Of a stretch of 64,000 nucleotides of DNA, positions 34,683 through 44,478 are shown piece after piece. The DNA is from Burkholderia multivorans ATCC BAA-247 (GTDB lineage: Bacteria; Pseudomonadota; Gammaproteobacteria; Burkholderiales; Burkholderiaceae). The translations under genes and the position numbers were made by a program. How positions within the stretch are numbered: position 1 is the first letter of the stretch; every line of letters begins with the position of its first letter. A model generated the notes under the pieces. That model was not told the origin of the DNA. It ran no database searches and saw only the letters and a program-made list of their open reading frames with translations. The stretch lies in assembly GCF_000959525.1 (NCBI RefSeq), contig NZ_CP009832.1, forward strand, positions 2,914,001 through 2,978,000, in the 5' to 3' direction.

Positions 34683-35711
34683 TCAATCGCTCGCTTCGAA
34701 CGCCGCGGCCGCGCGGCCGAGACGATCGTTGACCGCGATCCACTCGACCGTCTCGGGCAGCTTTTCGACGAGTATCCGCGCGACCTGCGCGCGATCGAGC
34801 GCGCGCAGCATCCCGTACAGATCGCGCGCATACGCTTGCGGATCTTCGGGGGCCGCGACGAAATGCACGCCGTCGGCCTGCGCCCAGCGCCCCGCGCGCG
34901 ATGCGCGCGCGACCAGCGCGACGCGTTCGCCGTCGGCCTGCGCCGCCGCGAGCAGCGGCTCCAGCGCATCGAACGGCAGCAGCGCGAGCGGCGTGCGCGG
35001 CGCGTAGTGCGCCTTCAGCGTGCCCGACGCGCGCGGCGCAGTCGCGTCGCTGCCGTCCGGCAGCCGCGGCGCACGACCGAGCACGTCGGCGATCTGCTGC
35101 GGCGTCACGTGGCCCGGACGCAGCAGCGCCGGAAAGCCGCGCGACAGATCGAGAATCGTCGATTCGATCCCGACTTCGGACGCCCCGCCGTCGAGCACGT
35201 GCACCGTGTCGCCGAATTCGTCGCGCACGTGCTGCGCGGTCGTCGGGCTCACGTGACCGAACCGGTTCGCGGACGGCGCAGCCACCCCGCCGTGACCGCC
35301 GCGCCGCGCGCTGAACGCAGCGAGCAGCGCCTGCGCGACCGGATGCGACGGGCAGCGCAGCCCGACCGAGTCCTGGCCGCCGCTCACCGCGTCCGGAATG
35401 CGCGGATGGCGCTTCAGGATCAGCGTCAGCGGGCCCGGCCAGAATGCGTCGATCAGCTTCTGCGCATCGGCCGGCAGCTCGGCCGCCCAGTACGCGGGAT
35501 CGCCGCCGGGCGGCAAGTGCACGATCACCGGATGGTTCGCGGGCCGCCCCTTCGCCGCGTAGATGCGCGCGACGGCGTCGGGGCTCGCCGCGTCGCCGCC
35601 GAGCCCGTAGACGGTTTCGGTCGGAAACGCGACGAGCTGCCCCGCATCGAGCAGCGCGGCCGCCGCGTCGATCTGCGCGGGCGTCACGGACTTCGGGAGA
35701 TCGATGGACAT
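34683..35711 (-). CDS. sua5: Threonylcarbamoyl-AMP synthase (Sua5, long form)
   Basis: L-threonylcarbamoyladenylate synthase, 342 residues, supplying the activated carbamoyl group for the t6A modification of tRNAs that read ANN codons. The YrdC domain fills about residues 10-200 (AFPTETVYGLGGDA, KGRPANHPVIVHL, AAPSANRFGHVSPTTA). A linker and Sua5 domain follow (near GTLKAHYAPRTPLALL), so it is the long form rather than the short TsaC form. The ATG is at 35711. It begins 11 bases after the purK stop and is the last gene of the pur operon, before the terminator at 34593. Confidence 0.94.
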   Translation of the reverse strand: MSIDLPKSVTPAQIDAAAALLDAGQLVAFPTETVYGLGGDAASPDAVARIYAAKGRPANHPVIVHLPPGGDPAYWAAELPADAQKLIDAFWPGPLTLILKRHPRIPDAVSGGQDSVGLRCPSHPVAQALLAAFSARRGGHGGVAAPSANRFGHVSPTTAQHVRDEFGDTVHVLDGGASEVGIESTILDLSRGFPALLRPGHVTPQQIADVLGRAPRLPDGSDATAPRASGTLKAHYAPRTPLALLPFDALEPLLAAAQADGERVALVARASRAGRWAQADGVHFVAAPEDPQAYARDLYGMLRALDRAQVARILVEKLPETVEWIAVNDRLGRAAAAFEASD

Positions 35712-35722
35712 CGGCCGGCGCC

Positions 35723-36919
35723 TCAGTCGAGCGGCACGCGCAGCAGCTGCGCGCACGCATGCGCGGCGGCGACCGCTTCGTCGCGCGTCGCGGCAGTGAA
35801 ATTCACGTGGCCCATCTTGCGGCCGACGCGCGCCTCTTCCTTGCCATACAGATGCAGATGCGCGGTCGGCATCGCGGCGACCGCGTCCCACGGCGGCGTG
35901 ACGGCGTCGCTTGCCGCGCCATGCGGAAACCAGACGTCGCCGAGAATGTTCAGCATCGCGGCCGGCGAATGCTGGCGCGGATTGCCGAGCGGCATACGCG
36001 TCATTGCGCGCACCTGCTGCTCGAACTGGCTCGTTGCGCACGCATCGACCGTGTAGTGTCCGGAATTGTGCGGGCGCGGCGCCATCTCGTTCGCCACGAG
36101 CGAACCGTCTTCGAGCACGAAGAACTCGACGCACAGCACGCCGACGTAGTCGAGCGTATCGGCGATGCGCACCGCGGCCTGCTGCGCCTGCGCGACGAGC
36201 GCGTCGTCGGCGGCCGGCGCCGGCACGACGGTCAGCGCGAGAATGCCGTTGTGGTGCGCGTTCTGCGCGAGCGGGAACGCGGCCGAGCGGCCGTCGGCGC
36301 CGCGCGCGATCAGTGCGGACACCTCGTATTTCAGCGGCAGCCGCTTCTCGAGCACGCACGGCACGCCGCCGAGCGACGCATACGCCTCGCGCGCTTCCTG
36401 CGCGGTGCGCACACGCACCTGGCCCTTGCCGTCGTAGCCGAGCCGCGCGGTCTTCAGAATGCCCGGCAGCACCGCGTCGAGCGCCGCATCGTCGAGCGCT
36501 GCGAGCGCGGCGGCCGATTCGATCGCGACGTGCGGCGCGACCGGCACGCCCGACGTCTCGATGAAGCGCTTTTCGGCGATCCGGTCCTGCGCGATCGCGA
36601 CGCAACGGCCGGCAGGCGCGACGAACGTCGTGCGCGCGAGGAAATCGAGGCTCGCGGCCGGCACGTTCTCGAATTCGGTCGATACCGCGTCGCACAGCGC
36701 GGCCAGTTCGGTCAGCGCGGCCTCGTCGTCATACGCGGCGCGCAGGTGGCGATCGGCGACCGCGCCGGCGGGGCTCGCCGGATCGGGATCGAGCACGGCG
36801 ACGCGGTAGCCCATCGACTGGGCGGCAAAACAGAACATGCGGCCGAGCTGGCCGCCGCCGACCATGCCCAGCCACGCGCCGGGCAGGATCGGGGAAACGG
36901 AATCAGGAGTTGCGGTCAT
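35723..36919 (-). CDS. purK: N5-carboxyaminoimidazole ribonucleotide synthase
   Basis: ATP-grasp enzyme, 398 residues. It carboxylates AIR using ATP and bicarbonate to N5-CAIR in purine synthesis. Marks are [14 protein letters not shown] near residues 16-29, [56 protein letters not shown] and [18 protein letters not shown]. The ATG at 36919 is 85 bases after the purE stop on the same strand. The product is passed to PurE, encoded upstream. Confidence 0.96.
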   Translation of the reverse strand: MTATPDSVSPILPGAWLGMVGGGQLGRMFCFAAQSMGYRVAVLDPDPASPAGAVADRHLRAAYDDEAALTELAALCDAVSTEFENVPAASLDFLARTTFVAPAGRCVAIAQDRIAEKRFIETSGVPVAPHVAIESAAALAALDDAALDAVLPGILKTARLGYDGKGQVRVRTAQEAREAYASLGGVPCVLEKRLPLKYEVSALIARGADGRSAAFPLAQNAHHNGILALTVVPAPAADDALVAQAQQAAVRIADTLDYVGVLCVEFFVLEDGSLVANEMAPRPHNSGHYTVDACATSQFEQQVRAMTRMPLGNPRQHSPAAMLNILGDVWFPHGAASDAVTPPWDAVAAMPTAHLHLYGKEEARVGRKMGHVNFTAATRDEAVAAAHACAQLLRVPLD

Positions 36920-37004
36920 GTCAGTGATCGATCGCGACGGGAAACGGGAAGCGCCCGCCGCACAGGGAAAATCCGGCGCGTGCCGTGCGGCGCGCGCCGT
37001 CCCG

Positions 37005-37526
37005 TCATTCGAGCGGCGGCAGCACCATCGCGTGCGCGGCTTCGTTCTGGCGCACGCGGAACGCCGCGAGCCGGTTCGCGTAGTCGACCGACGTGCCGGA
37101 CAGGATCGACACCGCGAACAGCGCGGCATTCGCTGCGCCGCCCTCGCCGATCGCGAACGTCGCGACCGGCACGCCCTTCGGCATCTGCACGATCGAGTGC
37201 AGCGAATCGACGCCCTTCAGGTACTTGCTGGCGACCGGCACGCCGAGCACGGGCACCGTCGTCTTCGCCGCGAGCATGCCGGGCAGGTGCGCGGCACCGC
37301 CGGCGCCCGCGATGATCGCGCGCAGGCCGCGCTCGCGCGCCTTCTCCGCATAGTCGAACATCTCGTCGGGCATCCGGTGCGCGGACACGACCTTCGCTTC
37401 GTACGGCACGCCGAATTCCTGCAGGATCGCTACCGCGTGCTTCATCACGTCCCAGTCGGAACTCGAACCCATCAGCACGCCGACGAGCGGCGCGCTGTGC
37501 GTGTGGGCGGTCTGGACTTCGCTCAT
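37005..37526 (-). CDS. purE: N5-carboxyaminoimidazole ribonucleotide mutase
   Basis: Class I PurE, 173 residues. It rearranges N5-CAIR to [21 protein letters not shown] near residues 15-31, the conserved [13 protein letters not shown], and [24 protein letters not shown] are diagnostic. The ATG at 37526 has GGGGGA nine bases upstream; an ATG three codons earlier (37535) is too close to that site. It follows purC by 16 bases, so purC-purE-purK-sua5 form one operon. Confidence 0.96.
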   Translation of the reverse strand: MSEVQTAHTHSAPLVGVLMGSSSDWDVMKHAVAILQEFGVPYEAKVVSAHRMPDEMFDYAEKARERGLRAIIAGAGGAAHLPGMLAAKTTVPVLGVPVASKYLKGVDSLHSIVQMPKGVPVATFAIGEGGAANAALFAVSILSGTSVDYANRLAAFRVRQNEAAHAMVLPPLE

Positions 37527-37542
37527 TTCGTGCATTCCCCCG

Positions 37543-38433
37543 TCAGGCGAGCGGCTGGCCCGTGATGCGCTCGAGCGCTTCCTGGTACTTCGCGGCCGTC
37601 TTCTCGACGACGTCGGCCGGCAGCGCCGGCGCCGGTGCGGTCTTGCCCCACGGCTGCGCCTCGAGCCAGTCACGCACGAACTGCTTGTCGAACGACGGCG
37701 GGTTCGTGCCAACCTGATACTGGTCGGCCGGCCAGAAGCGCGACGAGTCGGCCGTCAGCACTTCGTCCATCAGATACAGCTTGCCGTGGTTGTCGAGGCC
37801 GAATTCGAACTTCGTGTCGGCGATGATGATGCCGCGCGTGGCCGCATAGTCGGCCGCTTCCTTGTACAGCTTGATCGAGATGTCGCGGATCGTCGCGGCG
37901 AGCTCGGTGCCGATGCGGCGCTCGGTTTCCTCGAACGTGATGTTCTCGTCGTGTTCGCCCATCTCGGCCTTGGCCGCGGGCGTGAAGATCGGCTCGGGCA
38001 GCTTCTGCGCATTCTGCAGACCGGCCGGCAGCTGCACGCCGCACACGGCGCCCGTCGCCTGGTATTCCTTCCAGCCGCTGCCGGCCAGATAGCCGCGCAC
38101 GACCGCTTCGATCAGGATCGGCTCGAGACGCTTGACGACCACGGCGCGGCCCTTCACCTGCTCGACCTCGTCCGCCGCGACGACGGCTTCGGGTGCGTCG
38201 CCGGTCAGGTGGTTCGGCACGATGTGCGCGAGCTTGTCGAACCAGAAGTTCGCCATCTGGTTCAGCACGCGGCCCTTGTTCGGAATCGGCTCGCCCATGA
38301 TCACGTCGAATGCCGACAGACGATCGGTCGTGACGATCAGGAGCTTGTCGTTGCCGACCGCATAGTTGTCGCGGACCTTGCCGCGACCGAGGAGCGGCAG
38401 CGAGCGGAGCGTGGATTCGTAAAGGGTAGACAT
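37543..38433 (-). CDS. purC: SAICAR synthase
   Basis: Phosphoribosylaminoimidazole-succinocarboxamide synthase, 296 residues, the length usual in beta-proteobacteria. It joins aspartate to CAIR using ATP. Hallmarks are [12 protein letters not shown] near 17-28, [25 protein letters not shown], and [19 protein letters not shown]. The ATG is at 38433. A hairpin with terminator form lies 28 bases upstream (38461-38502), so either a promoter sits in that short gap or the hairpin is part of a purC leader. Confidence 0.96.
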   Translation of the reverse strand: MSTLYESTLRSLPLLGRGKVRDNYAVGNDKLLIVTTDRLSAFDVIMGEPIPNKGRVLNQMANFWFDKLAHIVPNHLTGDAPEAVVAADEVEQVKGRAVVVKRLEPILIEAVVRGYLAGSGWKEYQATGAVCGVQLPAGLQNAQKLPEPIFTPAAKAEMGEHDENITFEETERRIGTELAATIRDISIKLYKEAADYAATRGIIIADTKFEFGLDNHGKLYLMDEVLTADSSRFWPADQYQVGTNPPSFDKQFVRDWLEAQPWGKTAPAPALPADVVEKTAAKYQEALERITGQPLA

Positions 38434-38460
38434 CGTCTTTTCGCAGATAAGGAGCCAAAC

Positions 38461-38502
38461 AAAAAGGGAAACGCCGTTCCCCGCGGCTGGCGGGAACGGC
38501 GG
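38461..38502 (-). terminator. Intrinsic terminator after fba, or attenuator before purC
   Basis: On the minus strand the stem CGCCGTTCCC/GGGAACGGCG (about ten pairs) is followed by TTTCCCTTTTTG. It is about 150 bases after the fba stop and only 28 bases before the purC start. Confidence 0.7.
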
Positions 38503-38651
38503 CCTTGCGATACGTCGGCGAACCGGCGGGCGGCTGCGCCCGCGCGGTTGCCGGCCGGCCCTCGTTCGGCCGGACGGAACGGCCGCCGCCGGAATCGCTC
38601 CGGCCGGGCGGCCCGCCCCTGCCTTGCGGCGGGGCAAATCGTACTACAGTC

Positions 38652-39716
38652 TCAGCGCACGACCTGCGCGAGCTCGCCGGACTTGTACTTCTCGGCGATC
38701 TTCTCGAGCGGCACCGGCTTGATCTTCGCGGCCTGGCCTTCGCAGCCGAACGCGAGGTAGCGGTCGACGCAGACCTTCTTTGCCGCTTCGCGCGCGGGCT
38801 TCAGATAGTCGCGCGGGTCGAACTTCGACGGGTTCTCGAACATGTAGCGGCGAATCGCGCCGGTGATCGCGAGACGCAGGTCGGTGTCGATGTTGACCTT
38901 GCGCACGCCGTGCTTGATGCCTTCCTGGATTTCCTCGACCGGCACGCCGTAGGTTTCCTTCATGTCGCCGCCGAATTCGCGGATCTCGGCGAGCAGTTCC
39001 TGCGGCACCGACGACGAACCGTGCATCACGAGGTGCGTGTTCGGAATCCGTGTGTGGATTTCCTTGATGCGCTGAATCGACAGGATGTCGCCCGTCGGCT
39101 TCTTCGTGAACTTGTACGCGCCGTGCGACGTACCGATCGCGATCGCGAGCGCGTCGCACTGCGTCAGCTTCACGAAGTCGGCGGCCTGCTCCGGATCGGT
39201 CAGCAGCTGCTCGCGCGTCATCGTGCCTTCCGCGCCGTGGCCGTCTTCCTTGTCGCCCTTCATCGTCTCGAGCGAGCCGAGCACACCGAGTTCCGCTTCG
39301 ACCGTCACGCCGATCGAGTGCGCCATCTCGACGACCTTGCGCGACACGTCGACGTTGTACTCGTACGAGGCGACGGTCTTGCCGTCCGCTTCGAGCGAAC
39401 CGTCCATCATCACGCTCGTGAAGCCGCTGCGGATCGCGGCCATGCAGACCGCCGGCGACTGGCCGTGATCCTGGTGCATCACGACCGGGATGTGCGGATA
39501 CGACTCGACAGCCGCTTCGATCAGGTGGCGCAGGAACGGCTCGCCCGCATACTTCCGCGCGCCGGCCGATGCCTGCATGATCACGGGCGCGCCGACCTGG
39601 TCCGCGGCCGCCATGATCGCCTGGACCTGCTCCAGGTTGTTCACGTTGAAGGCCGGCAGGCCGTAGCCGTGCTCTGCCGCGTGGTCCAGCAATTGACGCA
39701 TTGATACGAGAGGCAT
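38652..39716 (-). CDS. fba: Fructose-bisphosphate aldolase, class II
   Basis: Zinc-dependent class II aldolase of the CbbA type, 354 residues. It cleaves fructose-1,6-bisphosphate to triose phosphates and runs in reverse in gluconeogenesis. Zinc-site and active-site marks are HQDHGQSP near residue 81, [30 protein letters not shown] and VMHGSSSVP. The C terminus [17 protein letters not shown] is usual. It is flanked by terminators at 39909-39946 and 38461-38502, so it is mostly its own transcript between pyk and purC. Confidence 0.96.
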   Translation of the reverse strand: MPLVSMRQLLDHAAEHGYGLPAFNVNNLEQVQAIMAAADQVGAPVIMQASAGARKYAGEPFLRHLIEAAVESYPHIPVVMHQDHGQSPAVCMAAIRSGFTSVMMDGSLEADGKTVASYEYNVDVSRKVVEMAHSIGVTVEAELGVLGSLETMKGDKEDGHGAEGTMTREQLLTDPEQAADFVKLTQCDALAIAIGTSHGAYKFTKKPTGDILSIQRIKEIHTRIPNTHLVMHGSSSVPQELLAEIREFGGDMKETYGVPVEEIQEGIKHGVRKVNIDTDLRLAITGAIRRYMFENPSKFDPRDYLKPAREAAKKVCVDRYLAFGCEGQAAKIKPVPLEKIAEKYKSGELAQVVR

Positions 39717-39908
39717 TGTGGAACTCCTTGGAATGAAAACCGGTGCGCCCTGACGCCTGCGCGGCGCGCGCCGGTCGGACCGGGCGGCTCGGCGCGGCTG
39801 AGCGTCGAATAGCCGCATTTTATCGCGAAGCGCCCCGGAATCCGACCGCGCGGCGCCCGCGCCTCGCAATTTGTTACGTTCGCATCGCACAATCGGCACA
39901 AAAATAAG

Positions 39909-39946
39909 AAAAAAGCCGCGCGGGGCCTCCACCCCGCGCGGCTTTT
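39909..39946 (-). terminator. Intrinsic terminator after pyk
   Basis: Stem AAAAGCCGCGCGGGG/CCCCGCGCGGCTTTT with a seven-base loop. On the minus strand the T-run continues after the stem. About 70 bases beyond the pyk stop. Confidence 0.9.
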
Positions 39947-40015
39947 ACCGAGCAAAAACGGTGCCCGATCGAATCGGGCCGCCGGCCGCCCCGCCGGCGC
40001 GTCTTCCGCGACGGC

Positions 40016-41452
40016 TCAATAGTGCTCGCCGACGCGCACGATCTTCAGCGTGTTGGTTCCGCCCGCCTGCCCCATCGGCTCGCCGACGGTCAACACGACC
40101 ATGTCGCCGTGCGCGACGTAGCCGCGCTTGACGATCGTCTCGAGCGCCGCCTGCAGCGCGCTGTCGCGGTCGCTGTTGAAGTCGACGTGGAGCGGCGTCA
40201 CGTTGCGGAACAGCGCCATCGCGCGCTCGCTGCCGACGCGCGGCGTCAGCGCGAAGATCGGCACGTGCGTGTAGTGACGCGACATCCACAGCGCGGTCGC
40301 GCCCGATTCGGTCAGCGCGACGATCGCCTTCGCGCCGAGGTGGTAGGCCGTAAACAGCGCGCCCATCGCGATCGACTGGTCGATGCGCGTGAACGTGCGG
40401 TCGAGGAAATCCTTGTCGAGCTCGATCTGCTCGGACTTTTCCGCTTCGACGCAGACGGCCGCCATCGCCTCGATCGTCTGCACCGGATACTTGCCGGCGG
40501 CCGTCTCGGCCGACAGCATCACCGCGTCGGTGCCGTCGAGCACCGCGTTCGCGACGTCGGACACTTCCGCGCGCGTCGGCACCGGGGCGTGGATCATCGA
40601 TTCCATCATCTGCGTCGCGGTGATCACGAGCTTGTTCGACTCGCGCGCCATCCGGATCATGCGTTTCTGCAGCGCAGGCACGGCCGCGTTGCCCACTTCG
40701 ACCGCGAGGTCGCCGCGCGCGACCATGATGCCGTCCGACGCGTCGAGGATGCTTTGCAGCGCCGGAATCGCTTCCGCGCGCTCGATCTTCGCGATCATCT
40801 TCGGCTTGATGCCGTACGGCGCACCCGCGATGTTCGCGAGCTGGCGCGCCATTTCCATGTCCGTCGCGTTCTTCGGGAACGACACCGCGACCAGATCCGC
40901 GCCGAGCGACATCGCGGTGCGGATGTCCTCCATGTCCTTCGCGGTCAGCGCCGGTGCCGACAGCCCGCCGCCCTGGCGGTTGATCCCCTTGTTGTTCGAC
41001 AGCTCGCCGCCCACCTTGACGATCGTGTGGATCTCGTCGCCGAGCACGCGCTCGACGGTCAGCACGATCAGCCCGTCGTTCAGCAGCAGCAGGTCGCCGG
41101 GCTTCAGGTCGCGCGGCAGTTCCTTGTAGTCGAGGCCGACGCGGTCGTCGTTGCCCAGTTCGCAGGCCGCGTCGAGGATGAAGGGCTGGCCCGGCGTCAG
41201 CGTCGTCTTGCCGTTCTCGAACTTGCCGACGCGGATCTTCGGCCCCTGGAGATCGGCCATGATCGCGATCTCGCGGCCGACCTTGCGGGCGGCCTCGCGC
41301 ACCATTTCGGCGCGCTGGCGGTGATCATCGGCCGTGCCGTGCGAAAAATTGAGCCGCACGACGTCGAGGCCCGCCTGCATCATCTGCAGCAGAATCTCCG
41401 GCGAACTGGAAGCCGGGCCGATCGTGGCGACTATCTTGGTGGCGCGCTGCAT
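40016..41452 (-). CDS. pyk: Pyruvate kinase
   Basis: Converts phosphoenolpyruvate and ADP to pyruvate and ATP, 478 residues, the usual bacterial length. Landmarks are TKIVATIGPASSSPEIL at the N terminus, VRLNFSHG, MADLQGPKIRVG, the active-site IAKIERAEAI (Lys), MVARGDLAVEVG, the ATQMMESM segment, and GTDAVMLSAETAAGKYP. The ATG at 41452 has GAGGAG six to ten bases upstream; ATGs at 41464 and 41566 are in frame but less likely. A GC-rich spacer of 284 bases separates it from pgk. An intrinsic terminator follows. Confidence 0.95.
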   Translation of the reverse strand: MQRATKIVATIGPASSSPEILLQMMQAGLDVVRLNFSHGTADDHRQRAEMVREAARKVGREIAIMADLQGPKIRVGKFENGKTTLTPGQPFILDAACELGNDDRVGLDYKELPRDLKPGDLLLLNDGLIVLTVERVLGDEIHTIVKVGGELSNNKGINRQGGGLSAPALTAKDMEDIRTAMSLGADLVAVSFPKNATDMEMARQLANIAGAPYGIKPKMIAKIERAEAIPALQSILDASDGIMVARGDLAVEVGNAAVPALQKRMIRMARESNKLVITATQMMESMIHAPVPTRAEVSDVANAVLDGTDAVMLSAETAAGKYPVQTIEAMAAVCVEAEKSEQIELDKDFLDRTFTRIDQSIAMGALFTAYHLGAKAIVALTESGATALWMSRHYTHVPIFALTPRVGSERAMALFRNVTPLHVDFNSDRDSALQAALETIVKRGYVAHGDMVVLTVGEPMGQAGGTNTLKIVRVGEHY

Positions 41453-41736
41453 GAAACTCCTCATCTGGATCAAGGTGGATGCGCTGGGTGAAACGCTGCG
41501 AGAGCCGGATGCGGCAGGCCCAGCGGCGGCCGCTCCGGGGGGCGTGCCGGTGCTTGGGCCCGGCATCGCTTTGTTCTGAATCTCGTGGTGCTGCACGGCC
41601 GCGTCGCCGGCGGCCGCCGGTGCGCGCGGGGCGGGGTTCGCCCGCGCGGGCGCGCGTTTGCGCTTGCCCGCGCCGGCCGCCGGCTCCGCTTTCGCGGAGC
41701 GCGCGGCCTTCGTCGCCCCTGCGCGCGCCGCCACGC

Positions 41737-42933
41737 TCAGGCCGCCCGCGTTTCGAGCACTTCCACTGCCGGCAGCTTCTTCCCTTCGAGGAACTCGAGG
41801 AAGGCGCCGCCGCCCGTCGAGATGTAGCTGACCTGGTCGTGGATGCCGTACTTCGCGATGGCCGCGAGCGTGTCGCCGCCGCCTGCGATCGAGAACGCGG
41901 ACGACTTCGCGATGGCTTCGGCGAGTGTCTTCGTGCCGTTGCCGAACTGGTCGAACTCGAACACGCCGACCGGCCCGTTCCAGACGATCGTGCCGGCCTT
42001 CTCGAGCTGGCTCGCGAGCGCCTTTGCCGTGTCCGGGCCGATGTCGAGGATCATGTCGTCGGCTTCGATGTCGGCGACGGGCTTCACGGTCGCTGCGGCC
42101 GTCGGCGAGAATTCCTTCGCGGTCACGACGTCGGTCGGGATCGGCACCGACGCGCCGCGCTTGCGCGCTTCGTCGATGATCGCCTTCGCCTCGTCGACGA
42201 GATCCGGTTCGGCGAGCGACTTGCCGATCGACAGGCCGGCCGCGAGCATGAACGTATTCGCAATCCCGCCGCCGACGATCAGCTGGTCGACCTTTTCGGC
42301 CAGCGACTTCAGGATCGTCAGCTTGGTCGACACCTTCGAACCCGCGACGATCGCGACGAGCGGCCGCGCCGGATTGCCGAGCGCCTTGCCGAGCGCGTCG
42401 AGTTCCGCAGCAAGCAGCGGGCCCGCGCACGCAACCGGCGCGTATTTCGCGATCCCGTGCGTGGTGGCCTCCGCGCGGTGCGCGGTGCCGAACGCGTCGT
42501 TCACGTACACGTCGCAGAGCTTCGCCATTTTTTGCGCGAGCTCGTCCGAATTCTTCTTCTCGCCCTTGTTGACGCGGCAGTTCTCGAGCAGCACGACCTC
42601 GCCCGGCGCGACGTTCACGCCGTTCTCGACCCAGTTCGCGACGAGCGGCACGTCGCGGCCGAGCAGCTCGGACAGGCGCTTCGCGACCGGCGCGAGCGAG
42701 TCTTCCGGCTTGAACTCGCCTTCGGTCGGACGGCCGAGGTGCGACGTGACCATCACCGCCGCGCCGGCCTCGAGCGCCGCCTTGATGGCCGGCACCGAGG
42801 CGCGCACGCGCGTGTCTTCGGTGATGTTGCCGTGATCGTCCTGCGGGACGTTCAGGTCGGCGCGGATGAACACACGCTTGCCGGCGAGCTGGCCGGCGGC
42901 GATCAGGTCGGTAAGACGCTTGACTTGGCTCAT
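41737..42933 (-). CDS. pgk: Phosphoglycerate kinase
   Basis: Transfers phosphate from 1,3-bisphosphoglycerate to ADP, 398 residues, the normal length. Family marks are [15 protein letters not shown] near 19-33, [12 protein letters not shown] near 63-74, [33 protein letters not shown]-type segment ([11 protein letters not shown]), the nucleotide loop [14 protein letters not shown], and [14 protein letters not shown]. It leads the pgk-pyk-fba glycolytic block. In the 278-base region before it, TAGAAT on the minus strand (43071-43066) is a plausible -10; I could not assign a -35. Confidence 0.96.
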   Translation of the reverse strand: MSQVKRLTDLIAAGQLAGKRVFIRADLNVPQDDHGNITEDTRVRASVPAIKAALEAGAAVMVTSHLGRPTEGEFKPEDSLAPVAKRLSELLGRDVPLVANWVENGVNVAPGEVVLLENCRVNKGEKKNSDELAQKMAKLCDVYVNDAFGTAHRAEATTHGIAKYAPVACAGPLLAAELDALGKALGNPARPLVAIVAGSKVSTKLTILKSLAEKVDQLIVGGGIANTFMLAAGLSIGKSLAEPDLVDEAKAIIDEARKRGASVPIPTDVVTAKEFSPTAAATVKPVADIEADDMILDIGPDTAKALASQLEKAGTIVWNGPVGVFEFDQFGNGTKTLAEAIAKSSAFSIAGGGDTLAAIAKYGIHDQVSYISTGGGAFLEFLEGKKLPAVEVLETRAA

Positions 42934-43211
42934 GTTGGACTGATTGAAGTAGTGGATGGGGAAAGGGGTACGCCGGACGTGCGCGGGCTGCCGCGAAAGG
43001 GCGCCGGATGCGGCCGTGGCTGGCGGCTCCGCATGACGCGCACGGGTAAAAAATCTCGAACGGGCATTCTAGCCGATCCACCCCGCACACTGGCTCGTGC
43101 GGCGGCGAATTCCGCCTATTTGGGATCGCGTGCCGCGACACGCGCGATACTGCGCTGCATCATAGATAGCAGCGGCCGCCGTTGCGACGCCGCCACCCCG
43201 CCGGGCGGCCC

Positions 43212-43535
43212 TCAGACGACGAGCCGCAGCACCGTGAACACGACCATGCCGACGACGATCGTACCCAGCATGCTGCGCCGCCAGAGGAACCAGCCGAGGC
43301 CGGCGAGCGCCGCGTAGAACGGATGATTCGACAGCGCGAACGACAGGCCGGCCGGCGTTTCGAGCACGTCGGGCAGCACGACCGCGACGAGTGCGGCGGC
43401 CGGCGCATAGCGCAGCGCGCGCTGCGCGCGTTCGGGCAGGACGGTGCGCTCGCCGCCGATCAGGAACAGCGCGCGCGTGACGGCCGTGACGATCGTCATC
43501 CCGACGATCACGATCCAGATTTCCGCCGCGCTCAT
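43212..43535 (-). CDS. azlD: Branched-chain amino acid exporter small subunit (AzlD family)
   Basis: 107-residue membrane protein with three or four spans, of the AzlD/YgaH family. Marks are VTAVTRALFLIGG near residues 17-29 and RALRYAPAAALVAVVLPD near 40-57, followed by two more spans. With AzlC it forms an exporter of branched-chain or other neutral amino acids. Its ATG at 43535 overlaps the azlC stop (ATGA), which supports coupled synthesis of the two subunits. Confidence 0.9.
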   Translation of the reverse strand: MSAAEIWIVIVGMTIVTAVTRALFLIGGERTVLPERAQRALRYAPAAALVAVVLPDVLETPAGLSFALSNHPFYAALAGLGWFLWRRSMLGTIVVGMVVFTVLRLVV

Positions 43536-44287
43536 TCGACCTCCTCGTTGCGCACCGTCTCGGTGCGGATGCGGCGCCAGTCGGCGCGCTCGACGAACCA
43601 GTCGGCCGTGCAGCCGGCCGCGAGCGCGGCGAGCACCGCGATGGGCAAGGCGAGCCGGTACGGCAGGTCGAACGCGACGAGCGACACGATGCCGGCGACG
43701 GCGACCGCCGCGAGCGTCGAGCGGTTCGCGACCGCCGACACCATGATCGGAATCAGCGCGAGCGTGCCGGCGAGTTCGAGCCCCCAGCTGGCGGGGAAGA
43801 AGCTCGCGAGCAGGATGCCGGCGAGCGACGACACCTGCCACGACACCCAGCTCGCGAGCGCCATCCCCCAGAAGTACGCTTCCTTGCCCGGCACGTGGCC
43901 GTTCGCGAAGCCCTGCTTCTGGAACAGCAGATAGATCACGTCGCCGTTGAAATAGCCGATCGCGAGACGGCGCCACAGCGGCAGATAGGAAAAATGGGGA
44001 GCGAGACCGGCGCTGAAGATCACGAAGCGCATGTTGACCATCGCGGCGGTGAGCAGCACCGTCCAGATCGGCAGCTTCGCGGCGAGCAGCGGCAGCACGG
44101 CGAGCTGCGACGAGCCCGCGTAGACGAGCAGCGACATCGCGCTCGCCTGCCCGAGCGTCATGACCGACTGGCTCATCGCGATGCCGGTGACGAGCCCCCA
44201 GGACAGGATCGCCATCAGCGTCGGGGAATAGTCGCGCGCGCCCTGGATCAGGGCGAAGCGGTCGGTCGGGGACAATCGAGCGAGCAT
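43532..44287 (-). CDS. azlC: Branched-chain amino acid exporter large subunit (AzlC family)
   Basis: AzlC/YgaZ family permease, 251 residues, with about seven spans. Marks are the N-terminal GARDYSPTLMAILSWGLVTG and the conserved AGSSQLAVLPLLA, NMRFVIFSAGLAPHF and YFNGDVIYLLF. It exports branched-chain amino acids or analogues. The gene diverges from ilvE, the branched-chain aminotransferase gene, so export and synthesis genes share a 191-base control region. TATAAT on the minus strand (44377-44372) is a likely -10. Confidence 0.9.
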   Translation of the reverse strand: MLARLSPTDRFALIQGARDYSPTLMAILSWGLVTGIAMSQSVMTLGQASAMSLLVYAGSSQLAVLPLLAAKLPIWTVLLTAAMVNMRFVIFSAGLAPHFSYLPLWRRLAIGYFNGDVIYLLFQKQGFANGHVPGKEAYFWGMALASWVSWQVSSLAGILLASFFPASWGLELAGTLALIPIMVSAVANRSTLAAVAVAGIVSLVAFDLPYRLALPIAVLAALAAGCTADWFVERADWRRIRTETVRNEEVE

Positions 44288-44371
44288 GGAAAGCGGCCGC
44301 GGCGGGCAGTTCGTCGGACCCCGGCGCCTCCTGCCGGCACGGCCCGTCGTTATTGGAATCGGTGCCGGACG

Positions 44372-44434
44372 ATTATAGCGCCGCACCCGCGCCGACCGAC
44401 CGGCCCGCCCCCAAATGACGCTAAAATAAGCGTC
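44372..44434. promoter_or_regulatory. Divergent promoter elements of azlC and ilvE
   Basis: TATAAT on the minus strand (44377-44372) fits the azlC -10. On the plus strand TAAAAT (44422-44427) fits the ilvE -10; it lies inside a perfect palindrome with arms GACGCT and AGCGTC (44417-44434). No good -35 is seen for either, which suggests activator-dependent control. Confidence 0.5.
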
Positions 44435-44478
44435 TTTCCGGCTCAACGCTGCACACAAACGCATCCCAGGAGAATCCT

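Noticed and set aside
40016-43141. Pgk-pyk as one long fused protein
   Set aside because: The frame upstream of pyk is out of register with pgk and reads an Arg-rich shadow of it. Pyruvate kinase has a normal start with a good ribosome site at 41452.
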